DNA from: Leguminivora glycinivorella
Taxonomy: Eukaryota; Arthropoda; Insecta; Lepidoptera; Tortricidae
Length of the DNA stretch: 64,000 nucleotides
Reading direction: 5' to 3'
Assembly (NCBI RefSeq): GCF_023078275.1
Contig: NC_062975.1
Coordinates: 17,965,641-18,029,640 of the forward strand
Positions 21,374 through 33,362 of this stretch are shown one piece after another (position 1 is the first letter of the stretch; the number at the start of each line of letters is the position of its first letter). The position numbers and the translations under genes are program-made. Below the pieces are notes generated by a model. It ran no database searches, had not been told where the DNA came from, and saw nothing but the letters and a program-made list of their open reading frames with translations.

Positions 21374-22211
21374 GTATTATATCACGATTGTATAAAATAC
21401 TATTACATATGGGTAACTAATAAATACCAAACAGAAATTGTTTTGATAAAAAGCTATAACTTGAAATAAAATAATATATATGCAAAAAATAGAATCTGAA
21501 TAATTTGCCTCGACACCCTTGAACAATAAAATTAATATCGGAAATAATTTATACCTTCTTAATGTCAGGGTTTGAAATTCAATAACATACAGTAAATATA
21601 TATCTCTATTAAATTATTATCAAATAGTAAAGTAATGTTATTATAAAGTTAACATGGACGACTTACTAGCTAGCGTATAGCTTCAAGCCTTTAAGTAAAT
21701 CTATTTCTAGGAACCTCTAACATTGACCTCATCTAAGGTTGCCATCGCACAGGTATTTAGAATAAAATGCGTATAATTTAAGCGATGACGGCGTTGGCTA
21801 AACATTTCCTAATTTCTTAGGTTTAATTTATTTATGTCGCTGATACTCGTGGCATTTAAGATTAGTGTCGCTGAGAGCCACTCCTTTGGATACTCACGTG
21901 TTGTTTTTTATTATGTCATGATATATTTATTAGTATAAAATGGCTAGAAATGAGGTGGACTGAATTATAGGTCACCAATTTTTAAAAATAAGATAAAGAA
22001 AGATTGATATTACGAAGAGTCTTCGCAAATAGACAGTGTAGGAACTTCATTGTGAACGTGATATTGCAGTGACAGATTGGTAGCTTATCACTCACACCAC
22101 AATACAACTTATATCCCAGAGTCGACTTCTACGATACCCACGGGACGAAAGGGGTGTTAAAATTACTGACCTTTGACCACACGGAGAAAAACGGGGAAAA
22201 TAATCAAGTAA

Positions 22212-22315
22212 GGTAAACTCGCCTCATTCGGTGACACACCTAATTCGGTGACACAAGCTATGAAGCACTCACCGAATGAGGCGAGTCACAAGTCACCGAA
22301 TGAGGCGAGTTTACC
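22212..22315. mobile_element. TIR MITE with CTCATTCGGTGAC motif
   Basis: GGTAAACTCGCCTCATTCGG at the left end and its complement at the right are perfect over about 24 bp. Extra internal copies of ATTCGGTGACAC and ACCGAATGAGGCGAGT give a nested inverted structure. Confidence 0.75.
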
Positions 22316-22429
22316 CTACCATACAATGGTAACAATATACAATTTTCCATCTACCTTTATTTCCTTAGCCCGAAAATACTTCCCCGCAATGTAAAGGTGT
22401 AGTATTCACTAATCCCGCAAACTACCGTT

Positions 22430-22620
22430 CCAAGTTCAAAGAAAGTAAATCAGAGCGACTCGGATGTTCCCCCGTGTTCCGCCGACAACGAAAGTGACGC
22501 ACGCGCACAATACGGTTCTCACGAGGAAAGTGTGACGTAATCGCGCGCCCGAGCGCTCCTATTGGCTGGACCGGTTAGCCGGTGCAACTGTCACGACGTT
22601 ATGAATATTCACCTTGCTAT
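22430..22620. promoter_or_regulatory. CpG-rich patch, possible orphan promoter
   Basis: This block is strikingly richer in CpG than its AT-rich surroundings. It holds GTGACGTAA (a CRE/ATF-like site) near 22530-22540 and an inverted CCAAT box (ATTGG) at 22560-22564. I see no exon that would belong to it within the next 2 kb. It may be a distant gene's promoter or part of an old element. Confidence 0.3.
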
Positions 22621-22659
22621 ACAAATATAATATGAGATTTTGTAATACACGGTAAGAGA

Positions 22660-22916
22660 CGCCACTGGCGACCGAAGAGCTGGCAGCTTCCTCGCTCAGC
22701 GTATTAGCTTGACAATCCAGCGAGGAAATGCTGCCAGCGTCCACAGGGGCCGTTTTTAGATTTACTTTAGTTTAATTTTAGATTTATTTAGTTTAATTTA
22801 TTTTTTATTTTTTTATTTTAAGTTTAATTTTAGATTTAATAGTTTAGTTTTATTGTAAGATAATTTTATGTCCCTAATGTTTTATTATAATGTATCATAA
22901 AATAAAATAAATACAC
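22660..22916 (+). mobile_element. LINE 3' remnant (C-terminal codons plus AT-rich 3' UTR)
   Basis: A GC-rich piece (GCCACTGGCGACCGAAGAGC ...) ends at about 22750 and is followed by a TTTAG/TTTAATTT-rich tract and AATAAA near the end. This layout fits the end of a LINE ORF and its 3' UTR. The class is not identified. Confidence 0.35.
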
Positions 22917-25514
22917 GGTGCAACATGAGGAAATCGAAAGATTTTAACTACTCATTTCTGCACAAGTCTTAAGTTCATGTTAAGTAGTCGGTTGATCCCC
23001 AAGTCCTTTAAGGAACTGGGTAAACACAGCTCATTTTGCTGGAGTAATATTATTATGATCGCCTGAACACGGTAAGCGGTAGGAATTATTAGATTTTGTT
23101 ACCGTAACTACGATGCGACAATAGAATTAAGATAATGTGAAAATTCAACTCGTATTACGACAAATTGCTCTGTGGTTTATTATGGTTTTTGTGGCTTTTG
23201 TTTGTAATATTCTACATACATATTAGATACTTTTTACCAGGCTATCCTATTATATCCTATACCTATCCGACATTCAGAGCAATTTTTTGACGCTCTTCAA
23301 GCGGGACTTGTGTCATTTGTTTCTAATGTTTTTTTACATGACAATTGACAACAGATATCAATGTGTCTTGTCTGTCCCTCAACTTCTAGCTAGATATCGA
23401 CAAGATAAAGGAACGCAAAAACCACAGAAAATAGATAAAGACCAAAGACCTTGTTCAATAGTTTTGACGTTTTTGGGTCAGTAAGTGGACGGCGTCCGGT
23501 ACAGTTCACATGAAGTAAGTTTTTGTGCGAAATCGCCTTTCATTTCATACCAAACGTTGGTTTTACTGCCACACCTGCTTTTTTACTAACTACCTGAAAT
23601 ATCCTGTTATGTATTGAGTTGGACTATTGCTCAAATCGATGCTTTCTAAAATTAGTGTTAATTATCATAGCGCTGCCTTTGTGCTAAAATGTGAATCTAA
23701 CGAAAGCGCTAAAACGCATGTTTGTGTCTGTTATAAAATCACTGGATGCTGGGGATTCAGTGTTTCGCAACTCGTCTAACCATGCAAGAGCACGTCTCTT
23801 TACGATGTCAGGTCCGATCGGAAGTCCAATACATTAAGCATGTGGTATACTAGTTACACAACAGTTGTGTAACATGCGACACTTTGGCATGTGCCGAAAA
23901 TTCATCCACTTTCTAATTGGGATCTCTGGATAACTCGATCACAAAACACATCGTTAGTCCGTCAGTCAATCTAAAGAGATTATTTAACAATGATTTGTAT
24001 TCATTGCGCCTTAATCACATTAGGTCATCGCCTTATTTTAACGAGGCGCTAAACGTTTGTGAATAAATGCATAGAAAAGTCGACGTTTGAGCGAGTTCGC
24101 TTGGTCGTCAGTTGCGTCAATGTGGTAATTAGGTGAAGTGCACTACCAAGCATGTGTGGCTCTCATTTTCACCCCGTGTTGAGACAAGTTACCGAATCGG
24201 GTCATGTAAGGGCGACGGTCACTTTCACCTGGGAGAGCACGGCCTCCAACGACAACATCGTATTACGTAAACATCGTGACCCGCCTAGAGTTTTTCTTAA
24301 AAGGATCCAGTTGTTTGAGCAACGTCCGCGTGGGCTTTCGGCGGTCCTTGCGGATAATGATCATCGAGCACGCATGATTACGAAGTGAATACAATTTTAT
24401 AGCACCGCATTTGTAACTTTCAATGCCATACATTAAGCTTTATAATATTGCAACGGTTATCGCAACGTGTCACTACTTTCCTGGTTGCTCCAGTTAAATC
24501 CATTGCCATAATACAATCAGTTTAGTGATTGTCCCGAGAGATCGCAACGTTGGCTAATAAATCAAAATGCTTGATGGAGTAACAGACGAGGCTATTAGTT
24601 TACTAGGTATCATTATAGGCATGAATGACAAATGATTATAGTAAGGTCGTTGTTTTGGTTCAACGACTATTAGTTGCATTATATTTGGTCTAAATTCCAA
24701 AGATTTGTGAACTACATTGAGATGAGGAATTATTGCATAATAGTATGGTTGTATGTAGTAATTATAAACTCATCCTTCATTCATGTTTGAGATATTGGAT
24801 GGTACTAAATATGTTTATTATCTCATGTGTAGCATAGAATAATACAACATAATATTCACAAAAAGCTTTAAATAAAAAACAAAACTAAGATATAATAAAA
24901 AAATTTACATCGTGACAACAAGTACCTAATATAACGGAGCTAACAATCCATTAAAAAGTACATATTAACTTATTTGCGAATTACGAATAACAATTAAAAA
25001 TTGGAACTATCCAAAAGCCGGATCTTATTTTTTATTAACAAAACAAAACATGCCTGTTTACAGGAATGACAGAGCGCTATAAAACCTTTAAAATAACGTA
25101 GATTTTTCGATTCTTCTGCTCTGAGACCTCAGTATAAACTATAAAACAATACAATTTGGCTATGAATTCTTTTGTTTCTTTATATTTAATTCCGCATCCA
25201 GTAATTGTTCTCCTTCACTTTAATTACCGGGTATCTATTCCCGCGGTCTCAGCTGACATTGGATCGCTGTGTGTATTTATCATTAGCTCGTCTGTGACAT
25301 TGACGCAGACATTCTCACTTTAAATAAGGCCTTGCATCGATGTGTGATTTAGGCGTGGCTTGATACTTATTGTGTCCTAGGTGACTAATAAACTTTGCAA
25401 ATAAATCAACAGAATCCTAGAATGACAATTTATATTCGAAAAAGTTTTCTTTCAAACATACGTATGTACCTACAGATAAAGAACTTCAGATTATTGCTAA
25501 GGTTCTTTTTAATA
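22917..25514. other. No gene seen
   Basis: A GC-richer stretch at 24020-24390 includes a 78-codon open frame without recognisable motifs. I do not support it as a gene. The rest is AT-rich. Confidence 0.45.
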
Positions 25515-26905
25515 GAAAGAATAGAATAGAAAGAATAGAAATCATTTATTCGTGACAATTATTAGTATAGGTACATACATAATAATTGCCACGAAATGGT
25601 CCCGACTCAGCATGGTGTTAGCCTGGGAGGGCCAACGCTGATCTTCCGTCGGGGCCATTGCGAGTGAAAACACGGAAAGCACACACATATCACAAACAGG
25701 ATAAAAAGTTGCAAAAAAGTACACAATTTAAAATAAGACAATATTTCCAGAGTTTATAAATTATACATTAAAATAAAGGGAACAAAACAATGACAAACAT
25801 TTTTAAGTGTGAACGCGACCATAATTTAACGTCAACAGCTAACAGCATCTGTGGCAACACACCAATGACGTATAGCTGTCAGCTGAAGAAGCAAAAATAA
25901 CAAATATGGCCGCAGTTCACGCATAGCAATCTTTTATGGCAGAAAAAGTCGAAAAATATTAACAAAGACAACATTTATTGGGACTACACTTGAATAATTT
26001 TATGTGAAAGGGCGTTTGCTAACTGAACTGGGACAAAAACTATGGTAAGTAACGCAGCGTGTGGAGTGTTTTAAATGAAGCTCGTCTCGAGTCTTAGGCA
26101 TTCCTCGTTCATTTGGTGTTCAAGCATGGATTTTTTAAAAGTTAACTTGAAACTATGAATGCTTTGCAGGTTCCTGATCGGAGGAGGTATATTATTCCAG
26201 CAACGGCTCGCTGAATAGGAATAACTGCCCCGGAAGGCTGCCGATGCGTGCCTAGGAGTAAGAAGTCGAGTCTCAGACCGCCGGCCCCCTCGTGGCCTGC
26301 GTATGGACAGCTTCTCGTATAGATATATGGGAGACTGATAGTTTATCACTCCAAAGAGTAAAGAGGCAAGGTGAAGCTTACGGCGGTGGTGCATTTTCAG
26401 CATGTAGTGCTGATTAAGGAAAAGTGACACATGGGCCCGCAGTGGTATAGAAAAACAAAAACGGGCACAAGCGTTTTGGACACGCTGTATAAGTCGCTTG
26501 GTTTTATAAAGGAGACGTGGTCCAAATACAACATCCATGTAATTTAATTTCGACAATACAAGTGACTCTACTAACCTAATACGCAGTGTTTCATTAATGA
26601 ATGGTCTAATCTTATATAGAACTCTGAGTTTATAAAAGCAATTCCTGACTACATCAGCGATATGTTTCTCAAAGCGAAGACTATTATCCATTATAAGGCC
26701 CAAATTCCTGGTTTCATAAACTTGTTCTATGGGCTCTCCCAGCAGTGTGACTGTTATGGAAGGTGTGATATGAGCCAACTGGTATTTGCTTCCAAAGACT
26801 AGATACTTCGTCTTGTTTGGATTTAGCAGCAGGCAGTTATCTGATGCCCAAGAAGCTATGTTACTGAGATCAGTATTAAGGTACTTAATAGGTAGGTACA
26901 ACATA
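25515..26905 (-). mobile_element. 5'-truncated LINE with TTCTATTC tail
   Basis: On the minus strand the element ends with a 3' UTR of about 530 nt and a simple tail of TTCTATTC/TTCTTTC units (25515-25541), after AATAAATGATT. It is truncated at about 26905, inside the reverse-transcriptase region. It is unrelated in sequence to the other three LINE copies here. Confidence 0.75.
26071..26904 (-). CDS. LINE reverse-transcriptase C-terminal fragment
   Basis: A 277-residue open frame starts after the catalytic YADD region. LNPNKTKYLVFGS near residues 27-39 is the conserved post-catalytic motif, LGLIMDNSLRFEKHI follows, then the thumb/connection region and the C-terminal CWNNIPPPIR motif typical of Jockey/CR1-type proteins. 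The catalytic half and the endonuclease are missing. The start methionine is only the first ATG after the truncation. No stops interrupt it, so the insertion is fairly recent. Confidence 0.8.
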   Translation of the reverse strand: MLYLPIKYLNTDLSNIASWASDNCLLLNPNKTKYLVFGSKYQLAHITPSITVTLLGEPIEQVYETRNLGLIMDNSLRFEKHIADVVRNCFYKLRVLYKIRPFINETLRIRLVESLVLSKLNYMDVVFGPRLLYKTKRLIQRVQNACARFCFSIPLRAHVSLFLNQHYMLKMHHRRKLHLASLLFGVINYQSPIYLYEKLSIRRPRGGRRSETRLLTPRHASAAFRGSYSYSASRCWNNIPPPIRNLQSIHSFKLTFKKSMLEHQMNEECLRLETSFI

Positions 26906-27347
26906 TTTTAATAAGTATGTTTAGTTTTTCAGATATTCTCTGAAACTATTAGGAACTATGGTGCCTTCTATCATGACTAAACATACTATTTAAGTATACC
27001 AAAATAGATCATAATACCATAGTATATCATATTTTTAATTCATTAGAGATTAGAGATTATAAGAAGTTAAAGGTTGCATTAAATAAAGTGTCTTTACAAC
27101 CCCACTTTTGTAATAAAATGTCATAACTTTCTCATTGCAAATCTTGTTTATACACTTATCGTAAATTATATTGACATAATCATTACGTAATCAATTCTTG
27201 CTTACCCGTCAAGTGTTTGACTATGTTGCTTCTGTTCAAACGAGTTGATGATTGGAAGGAATTTTCACGGATACCGGAACTGACAGCACCATAGACACAG
27301 ATTACAAATACCGAAATATGAAACGGTTACAAAGAGGGCGTGGTCAC
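26906..27347. other. No gene seen
   Basis: AT-rich, no supported feature. Confidence 0.45.
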
Positions 27348-27350
27348 CAG

Positions 27351-27471
27351 GCAGGCAATTATGGTCGCGCGATAAGTGATAAAATAGCAGGCCGTCCCTA
27401 TCGCACTATTTGTAAGTGCGATAGCGACGGCCTGATATTTTATCGTCTATCACGCGACCATGCTTCCCGTG
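27351..27471. mobile_element. CACGGGAAGC MITE, second copy, CAG duplication
   Basis: It is the same palindrome as at 14967-15086 (GGTCGCGCGATAA, CAGGCCGTCCCTATCGCACT, then the inverted half). The right end TTCCCGTG is intact; the left has diverged to GCAGGCAATTATGG. CAG at 27348-27350 and 27472-27474 is the likely target duplication, the complement of the CTG around the other copy. Confidence 0.75.
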
Positions 27472-27474
27472 CAG

Positions 27475-29820
27475 ATATAGGTACAAAACTGGTAAAATAC
27501 CACGATTTAAGCAGCGCAATTGAGTAACATCTTACACTATTATATAGTATAACATCATTAACAGCCCAGATACAACCCTTAATTTTTCATAAATAATCCA
27601 AAATTGCAAGAGTGCTGGATATTAACGTTGACACAAGCTGGATCAAGCGATTGCGTTCTCATACTAAATTACTACCTACGGAAGGAAGAGTTGTCTGTCT
27701 AAATGAATTGTCGAGGTGGTCTGTGACCGCAACTGACCATTAATATACCTAATTATATTTTTTTATCTCTAAGCATTAAGGTACACTAAAGGTGACAATT
27801 CTTTCGGCGATGGTACTTTCTAATGAGACATTTCAATCAGCAACATGGACAACATTTTAATTAAAAGATAGCATAAGATGTTGATTGCGTCAAACATGTT
27901 TGTTACCTAACGTAGGTGTATGTGGGTAATCATTGTTAATTACCTGATGATTAACTTTATTGGTATTTGTTTGTTTTTTGGCGTTAACTGAATCATCAAT
28001 GTATTTAGCATGTGGCAAAAAGTTAAATACGTAAATGACAATGTAGTTAAGAAGAAACTTAAAACAATTCTAATGAACACAAGTTAAAATTATAATCTAT
28101 TGAAAATATTTCAACTTGTGCTCTTAAAGTAGTCAATCTATATAAAATTAAAACCGAAATAAATTACACATATGAAAGAAAAAGTGACCACAGTCCTCTG
28201 GTCAGTTTATTTCGGTTTTAACTTAAAACAAGTTCCATTCAATCTATAAAATTCCTTATTGTTTCAAAGATATTGTGTGATAAAAATCTTACCTAACTTG
28301 CAAAAAGCGCCATACAAGTACTAAATAAATTGACACCATATTGTGGTTATACCAATTATGTCAAGAGGGCCAGTTGAGTATAGTGCTCTTATGACGTAAC
28401 TGTTGTGTAATGCAATTTTCAATGTCATATTGTTAACTTGAATTGTTCAAAAAGTTTTGTTTTGCATGAATCACGTTGTTATGCTGTATTGTGTATCATA
28501 TCAGCGTGTAGGTATGTTCGGGGGCGCAGCTAAATTACGTCTGTCATGTTCCGATACAAACGTGGGTACTTCTGGGACCTTGCATACAAAATTAATCCAT
28601 TGTGAGCGATCCTTGGTTAGGCGTTTGCCAGATATATCAGGTACGAAGGTCATTTATTATTAAGTACTTATATTTTTTTCGGTCGGGATTAGATTTTAAT
28701 TAGCCGTGAGCTTTAATCGCGAGGCAAAACATCGGCGCAAAAAGGTCGTCATTTAATAATGGTTGGTTAATTGCTCAGTTTGATGGATTGTAGTGACGTA
28801 CTGACTGCTGTGCACTCGTGATTTGGGTCTGTTTTTGTTGTCTATGTACCAAGCGACACTTGTTTGGGCTCAATTTTATGAAGCTTCTCGGACTTATATT
28901 ATAAATAGGTTGGTTGCTTTTATTTTAGCAGCTGTTGATGGTTCGTTCCACGATGGGCTGAAAGATCGGGTGAACATATAATCGGGTATAATTGGAACTT
29001 GTAATTTTATTGAATGGTCCAATTGGTATAGCGCATCAACAACGACTGCACTTTAAAGAAATAGAGTGTATACTTGTAATGAGCTTAATCTAGTCTCTGA
29101 GACTCTTGACTATTGGCAACGTGCCTGAAGGAGTCGCGCTGATAAAAAAAAAACATACATAATCTTAAGGACATGCCAAACATTTTAATGCTAGCAGCAA
29201 CCGAACTAATTTGACACTATGACTTTTAACACAGAAACCCCTTCAAAATGAGGGCAGCACCAGTCGCGTACATAGCGAATAAACTACCGGCATTACTCGT
29301 AATTGTAAATAATTTCGACTAGACAGCATGGCATGCACACGGTAAGATGTCGCGTGCCTCATCAGATGCGCCAGAGTGTACCTTGACTCCTTTTGTAATA
29401 CTTTTGTACACAAAGGTGCAAGACATGCAATGTTATTGTGCTATACAGAAAAACCTTATATGGCTTGATGGTTATAATACTAATCGGTAGATTGCAGGTA
29501 ACGATATGTATTAGCTACGTATTGGGGTCAAATTAGACCTTCGATCATAGTGTATAATAAATAATGTATACTTTAGATATTGTTATGTTACTTGCCTAAG
29601 GTTAGAGTTGCTGTGGGAAGATACATTTTTATTTAAGAAGATAATTTTGGTGAGGTCAAAGGCACCAAAAGTAGCGGAAGTAAGTTTATCTCGTATTCTA
29701 TAGAAAATAACAAAACAAAATGGTCTGTGTCTCTACGTGTAGAAAGGAATGTAACAAATACTTTTGAATGCAAACTGTATCTCTATTTCTAAAACTTTTT
29801 CCCGAGTATATCTCGTAAAT
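27475..29820. other. AT-rich intergenic, no gene seen
   Basis: The only structure I noticed is a small inverted repeat at 28145-28225 (TTAAAACCGAAATAAA / TTTATTTCGGTTTTAA). Confidence 0.45.
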
Positions 29821-29874
29821 TGATACTTAATAGATTTTTTAACAAGCAGACACGTCAGCTAACGATTCTAAACA

Positions 29875-30200
29875 TTTTTATATTAAAGGAAAAAATTAAA
29901 AAAATACGCTTCCGGCGGAACTTGAACCCGCATCCTCTGCAATCCGTGCATTGCTCTTAACCAATCCTCCGTGCTGCCCTGATAAGCCGAAAAGCGCTAT
30001 CTCAAACGAAAATCCATAGCTAACTTATACTTAAGTATCTATAACTGACAGTTCCATTTTCAAAATAATTTGGTTTTGAGATAGCGCCACTCGGCTTAGC
30101 AGAGCAGCGTAGCTCAATTGATTAAGAGCAATGCACGGATTGGGGATGCGGGTTCAAGTCCCGCCGGAAGCGTAAATTTTTTTTTTATTAATATAAAAAT
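29875..30200. mobile_element. Fold-back element whose arms are tRNA-like
   Basis: The right arm (about 30074-30200) reads AGCTCAATTGATTAAGAGC (a D-arm-like stem GCTC/GAGC) and then GGTTCAAGTCC (a B box) inside the T-arm stem GCGGG / CCCGC. The left arm (29875-30003) is its inverted copy with GAACTTGAACCCGC. The two arms share GAGATAGCGC at the inner end and CGCTTCCGG at the outer end. The acceptor stem cannot pair, so neither arm is a tRNA gene. A 21-bp direct repeat TGATACTTAATAG(A/G)TTTTT flanks it at 29821 and 30200. Confidence 0.7.
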
Positions 30201-30574
30201 GATACTTAATAGGTTTTTAAAAAACTATGCACAATATAACTGTTGACTTCAAAGAAAGTTATTATAGATAATGTAAAAAAATTATAATCAATTTATTTTT
30301 TACTTAAAATATTTTTAACATAGCTATAATGCCTAGGCGTATTAGGTATTGCACAATTTTACTCAATTTAGTATAAACATTACTAACAACTTTAAGTTTG
30401 CGTAGGAGTAAAAGTGAAGCCTTTGACCTTGTGTAAAACATTCACACACATTTATATTTTTACTCGAATTAGGGCGAAGTCGATTAACGCAGTCAATTAA
30501 AATAATTACTTAATGCCAATTTTATCGACTAAGATGGAAAAACAGATTTAGAAATAAAATCATAAATGGTCGTT

Positions 30575-30690
30575 GTTAAGGGAAAAGGATCCAACCAAAA
30601 AAAGTGCCATTGAAATAAATGACTTTCCATATTGACAGAAAGTTAAAATTAAATTTTAGTTTTTTGTAGGTTGGATCCTTTTTCCTTAAC
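30575..30690. mobile_element. TIR MITE, AAAAGGATCCAACC ends
   Basis: GTTAAGGGAAAAGGATCCAA at the left end matches the complement of TTGGATCCTTTTTCCTTAAC at the right, about 21 bp with one or two changes. The interior is AT-rich. Confidence 0.75.
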
Positions 30691-31033
30691 TGAGCAATTC
30701 CCGTTAAGTTTGTACATTTGGATCACGTCTCCGATTTTGATAAAAATTGGTAGGCTGATAGAGTCCATAATGCTGAGCAAGATCCACTAGGTTTCCCAAA
30801 ATGTCCTATCATATGTAGTTTGTATGAAACCTTCCTTTTTTGTTACCAGATTTCAATACATTTTCGGTAGTTTCAGTAATATGTAGTTGACGCAGCTAAG
30901 ACCAGCCTATCCTGAGGATGCCTAACAATTCTTCTTAAAAGATAGTTACCAGAATACATTTTAAACACTTTTGACAAATAATATAACACATTCCTTGAAT
31001 ACTGAAGAACTGAACCTTTTCTTAATTATGTAG

Positions 31034-31277
31034 ATACGCATATTTAAAGTCACATACAGGTCGAACGCGATTATTTAACATTATTTTACCTTTTTTCCCA
31101 ACGTTTCGGCCAGGTTGCACTGGCCGTGGTCGCGGAAGACTGACGTCCCAGCAAAGTGTCACCGGAGATGTAAACACCACAATACTACCCGAAAAATAAT
31201 GTTAATTAATCGCGTTCGTCCTTTATATGTGACTTTAAATATGTGTACAAAGCGCGAGAACTTAAAGTGTTATATGT
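31034..31277. mobile_element. TIR element, GTCGAACGCGATT arms, copy 2 (interior inverted)
   Basis: Arms ATTTAAAGTCACATACAGGT and its complement enclose AACGTTTCGGCCAGGTTGCA and GGAAGACTGACGTCCC, which read in the opposite direction relative to copy 1 at 17797-18103. The outer right flank (GTACAAAGCGCGAGAACTTA) has the same orientation in both copies. Confidence 0.75.
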
Positions 31278-31299
31278 ATCTACATATATCTTTCCCATC

Positions 31300-31735
31300 A
31301 CGGAACAATGGTATTCCGGACCTTTGGGAGGCGTGCGCGGGGCCGAAGCCAACACGTAGAGGCCCTTTCGACACTTTTATGAATTGTAAGGGGTACACCG
31401 AGCGGATGTTGCCCTTGCCCGTATCATGGGACACACGCAGAGGCAACACCCGCCAGGGTGTAAGGACTATTTGAGAGTTAATGGAATCTAAAATGAACTG
31501 GTCTATTTTGATGAAAGTGATGGACTAAATACTGGGCTATGGATAAAAAACCGGATGCCTGCCTAATAAAACGGTATCCAATTTTATTTCCGGCAGACGG
31601 TGACTCGTCCCCACAAGATGGGCCCCCACAAAAAGCGACATCCAAGATGGCTCAAGGGCAACACCGGTGTGAGAACTCAAGGGTGTCGAGAGGTGTACAC
31701 CGCTTTCTGCCCAGTGGCTGAGAAGCCACTGCACC
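31300..31735 (+). repeat. Dispersed repeat (GGGGCCGAAGCCAACACGTA)
   Basis: GC-richer text with AACTGGTCTATTTTGATGAAA, ACGGTGACTCGTCCCCACAA and CAGTGGCTGAGAAGCCACTG matches a widespread lepidopteran repeat from memory, probably part of a retroelement. Chance open frames on both strands have no recognisable domain. Confidence 0.45.
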
Positions 31736-31945
31736 AACTCGCGTCTTACTACGTCTACATATATTATTATTACATTAGCATTATTAGAGGTAATACGAAT
31801 TGACCTGTCGTGTGAAGAAGGTGGCCTCGACAACTGCGAGCAAGTCCCAAATTTGTCAAACGTTAGCGTTGATTTGCGGGTGCACGCATAAGCATTAATA
31901 CGGATTGGTCTAAGTCAAAGGAGAGGGTGAGGCTGGTAGAAGGGC

Positions 31946-32213
31946 CATTTTTTTTGGATTTGGAAATTTTTATGTGGTTTCCACTCAGAACCGCGAGCTC
32001 TTTCAATTCTAATAGGAGAAAAAAAGAGTCCCAAGGTTTTTTTCCCGTTCCGTTACATTTTTTCATACATGTTGTATGGCGGCAAAAGAATAGAAGGTTC
32101 GAAAAAATGTATGGAAATCTTGGGACATTTTTTTTCTCCTATCAGGATCGAAAGACCTCGCGATTCTGAGTATTAATCACGTAAAAAATACCCATGTTAC
32201 AAAAAAAGTGGGG
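31946..32213. mobile_element. Fold-back element, TCTCCTAT/CAGAATC family, copy 1
   Basis: Left-arm blocks CCACTCAGAACCGCGAG and AATAGGAGAAAAAAAGAGTC pair with right-arm blocks TTTTTTTCTCCTAT and CTCGCGATTCTGAG. The centre has CATACATGTTGTATGG. A longer related copy is at 33363-33657. Confidence 0.65.
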
Positions 32214-32469
32214 TGGACAACTTTGAAAAAAAAAAAAAAAAAAGGCCCAGAATGTAAAATGACATCTTAAATGTATGGTTGATATAAAAAAATCAAAGTG
32301 CATAAAGTCAGTGAAATCTATACGTTGAACTTTTCTATCAATTAAATTATTAATTTGGTCCACCAGTGGTAGAAATAAATTTATAGAAGTAGAACTGTAC
32401 GAGTAGTTAGTTCCTAGTTATTAAAGGCAGTACTTGCAACAGGTTTTGTTTAATACTCGTACAAATCAT

Positions 32470-32560
32470 GTTTTTTTTTTTTTTTTTATGAAATAGGCAG
32501 CAAACGAGCAGACGAGGTGATGGTAAGCAGTCATCGCATGGATATAAGCAACATCAGTAC
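32470..32560 (-). mobile_element. Retroposon 3' fragment with poly(A)
   Basis: A T run at 32470-32487 is followed by GCAAACGAGCAGACG and GATGGTAAGCAGTCATCGCA, a 3' end akin to, but distinct from, the retroposon at 15835-16032. It is 5'-truncated. Confidence 0.5.
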
Positions 32561-33131
32561 AAATTGCATTATGTTTCTCATTTTCATTTTATTTTATTTT
32601 AATAGCCACACTTTCACTAATATTTGCTTCTTACATTACTATTTATATTGCGGTCATGTCAACCTTTTAATGGTGTATGACACTAAAATGTTTATTTATG
32701 ATTCTGATCCGTATAGAATTTGAAGATAGTTTTTGACTTATAACTCCCAAGAGCGGGCCTGGAGTACTATCATTGACACTGTGGTGGCTCATCGTAGTTA
32801 TCTCTCTTTCTCGCTCTTCCGTATTGGTGCGACACTAACAGGTGTATCCTTCTCCAAGTAGCGTGACCAGTGTACAGCGTACAGCTGCAAAAGTGCATGG
32901 CGAATTTATCAATGAATTCATTCATAATTTCTCCATGCAATTCTGCAGCTCACTGCTCACGTGTGGCTGGAGGCCCCAGACCTCTAAGCTCTAAACCGTC
33001 AAAAGTTCTTCTAACTAATATGGCGTTTACGCCTTTCGCCCACGCCTTGCGCCCCGCGGCTCAATCGGCGGCCTTGACCGACATCCGCGGTCATAGTCAT
33101 CGCTTTCAATTTATATAGGGACGACAAGTCT

Positions 33132-33351
33132 GTTTCAAGTGCAAGTTTAGACACGGCTCAGTGCTCGTGCGTTACCGATGCGACTATAAGTTGAATTTGC
33201 ACTTCATTACATTTAAAATCTGCAAGAAAGAGATGCAGCTATTTGCCACTCACTCTTACCCATATTTGCGTCCCAAAACTTGCAGCTATAACTTCAAGGT
33301 CACATTTGGATGACCACTGCATCAACACGCCATGAGAGGAGCCGTCGTAAG
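33132..33351 (+). repeat. Direct repeat unit, copy 1
   Basis: It begins GTTTCAAGTGCAAGTTTAG and ends ATGAGAGGAGCCGTCGTAA. The same start and end occur at 33812-33929 with about 100 bp missing from the middle. The identity is unknown. Confidence 0.6.
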
Positions 33352-33362
33352 CATTTCTTTTT

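Noticed and set aside
24152..24388. 78-codon frame in a GC-richer patch
   Set aside because: No recognisable domain, no splice or poly(A) signals, and no repeated copy. Chance cannot be excluded.
30100..30175. Intact tRNA gene
   Set aside because: The D and T arms and the B box are visible, but the 5' acceptor strand does not pair with CGGAAGC, and the unit is part of a palindrome.
31115..31474. 119-codon frame
   Set aside because: It crosses a TIR element and a dispersed repeat. There is no domain and no conserved reading frame between copies.
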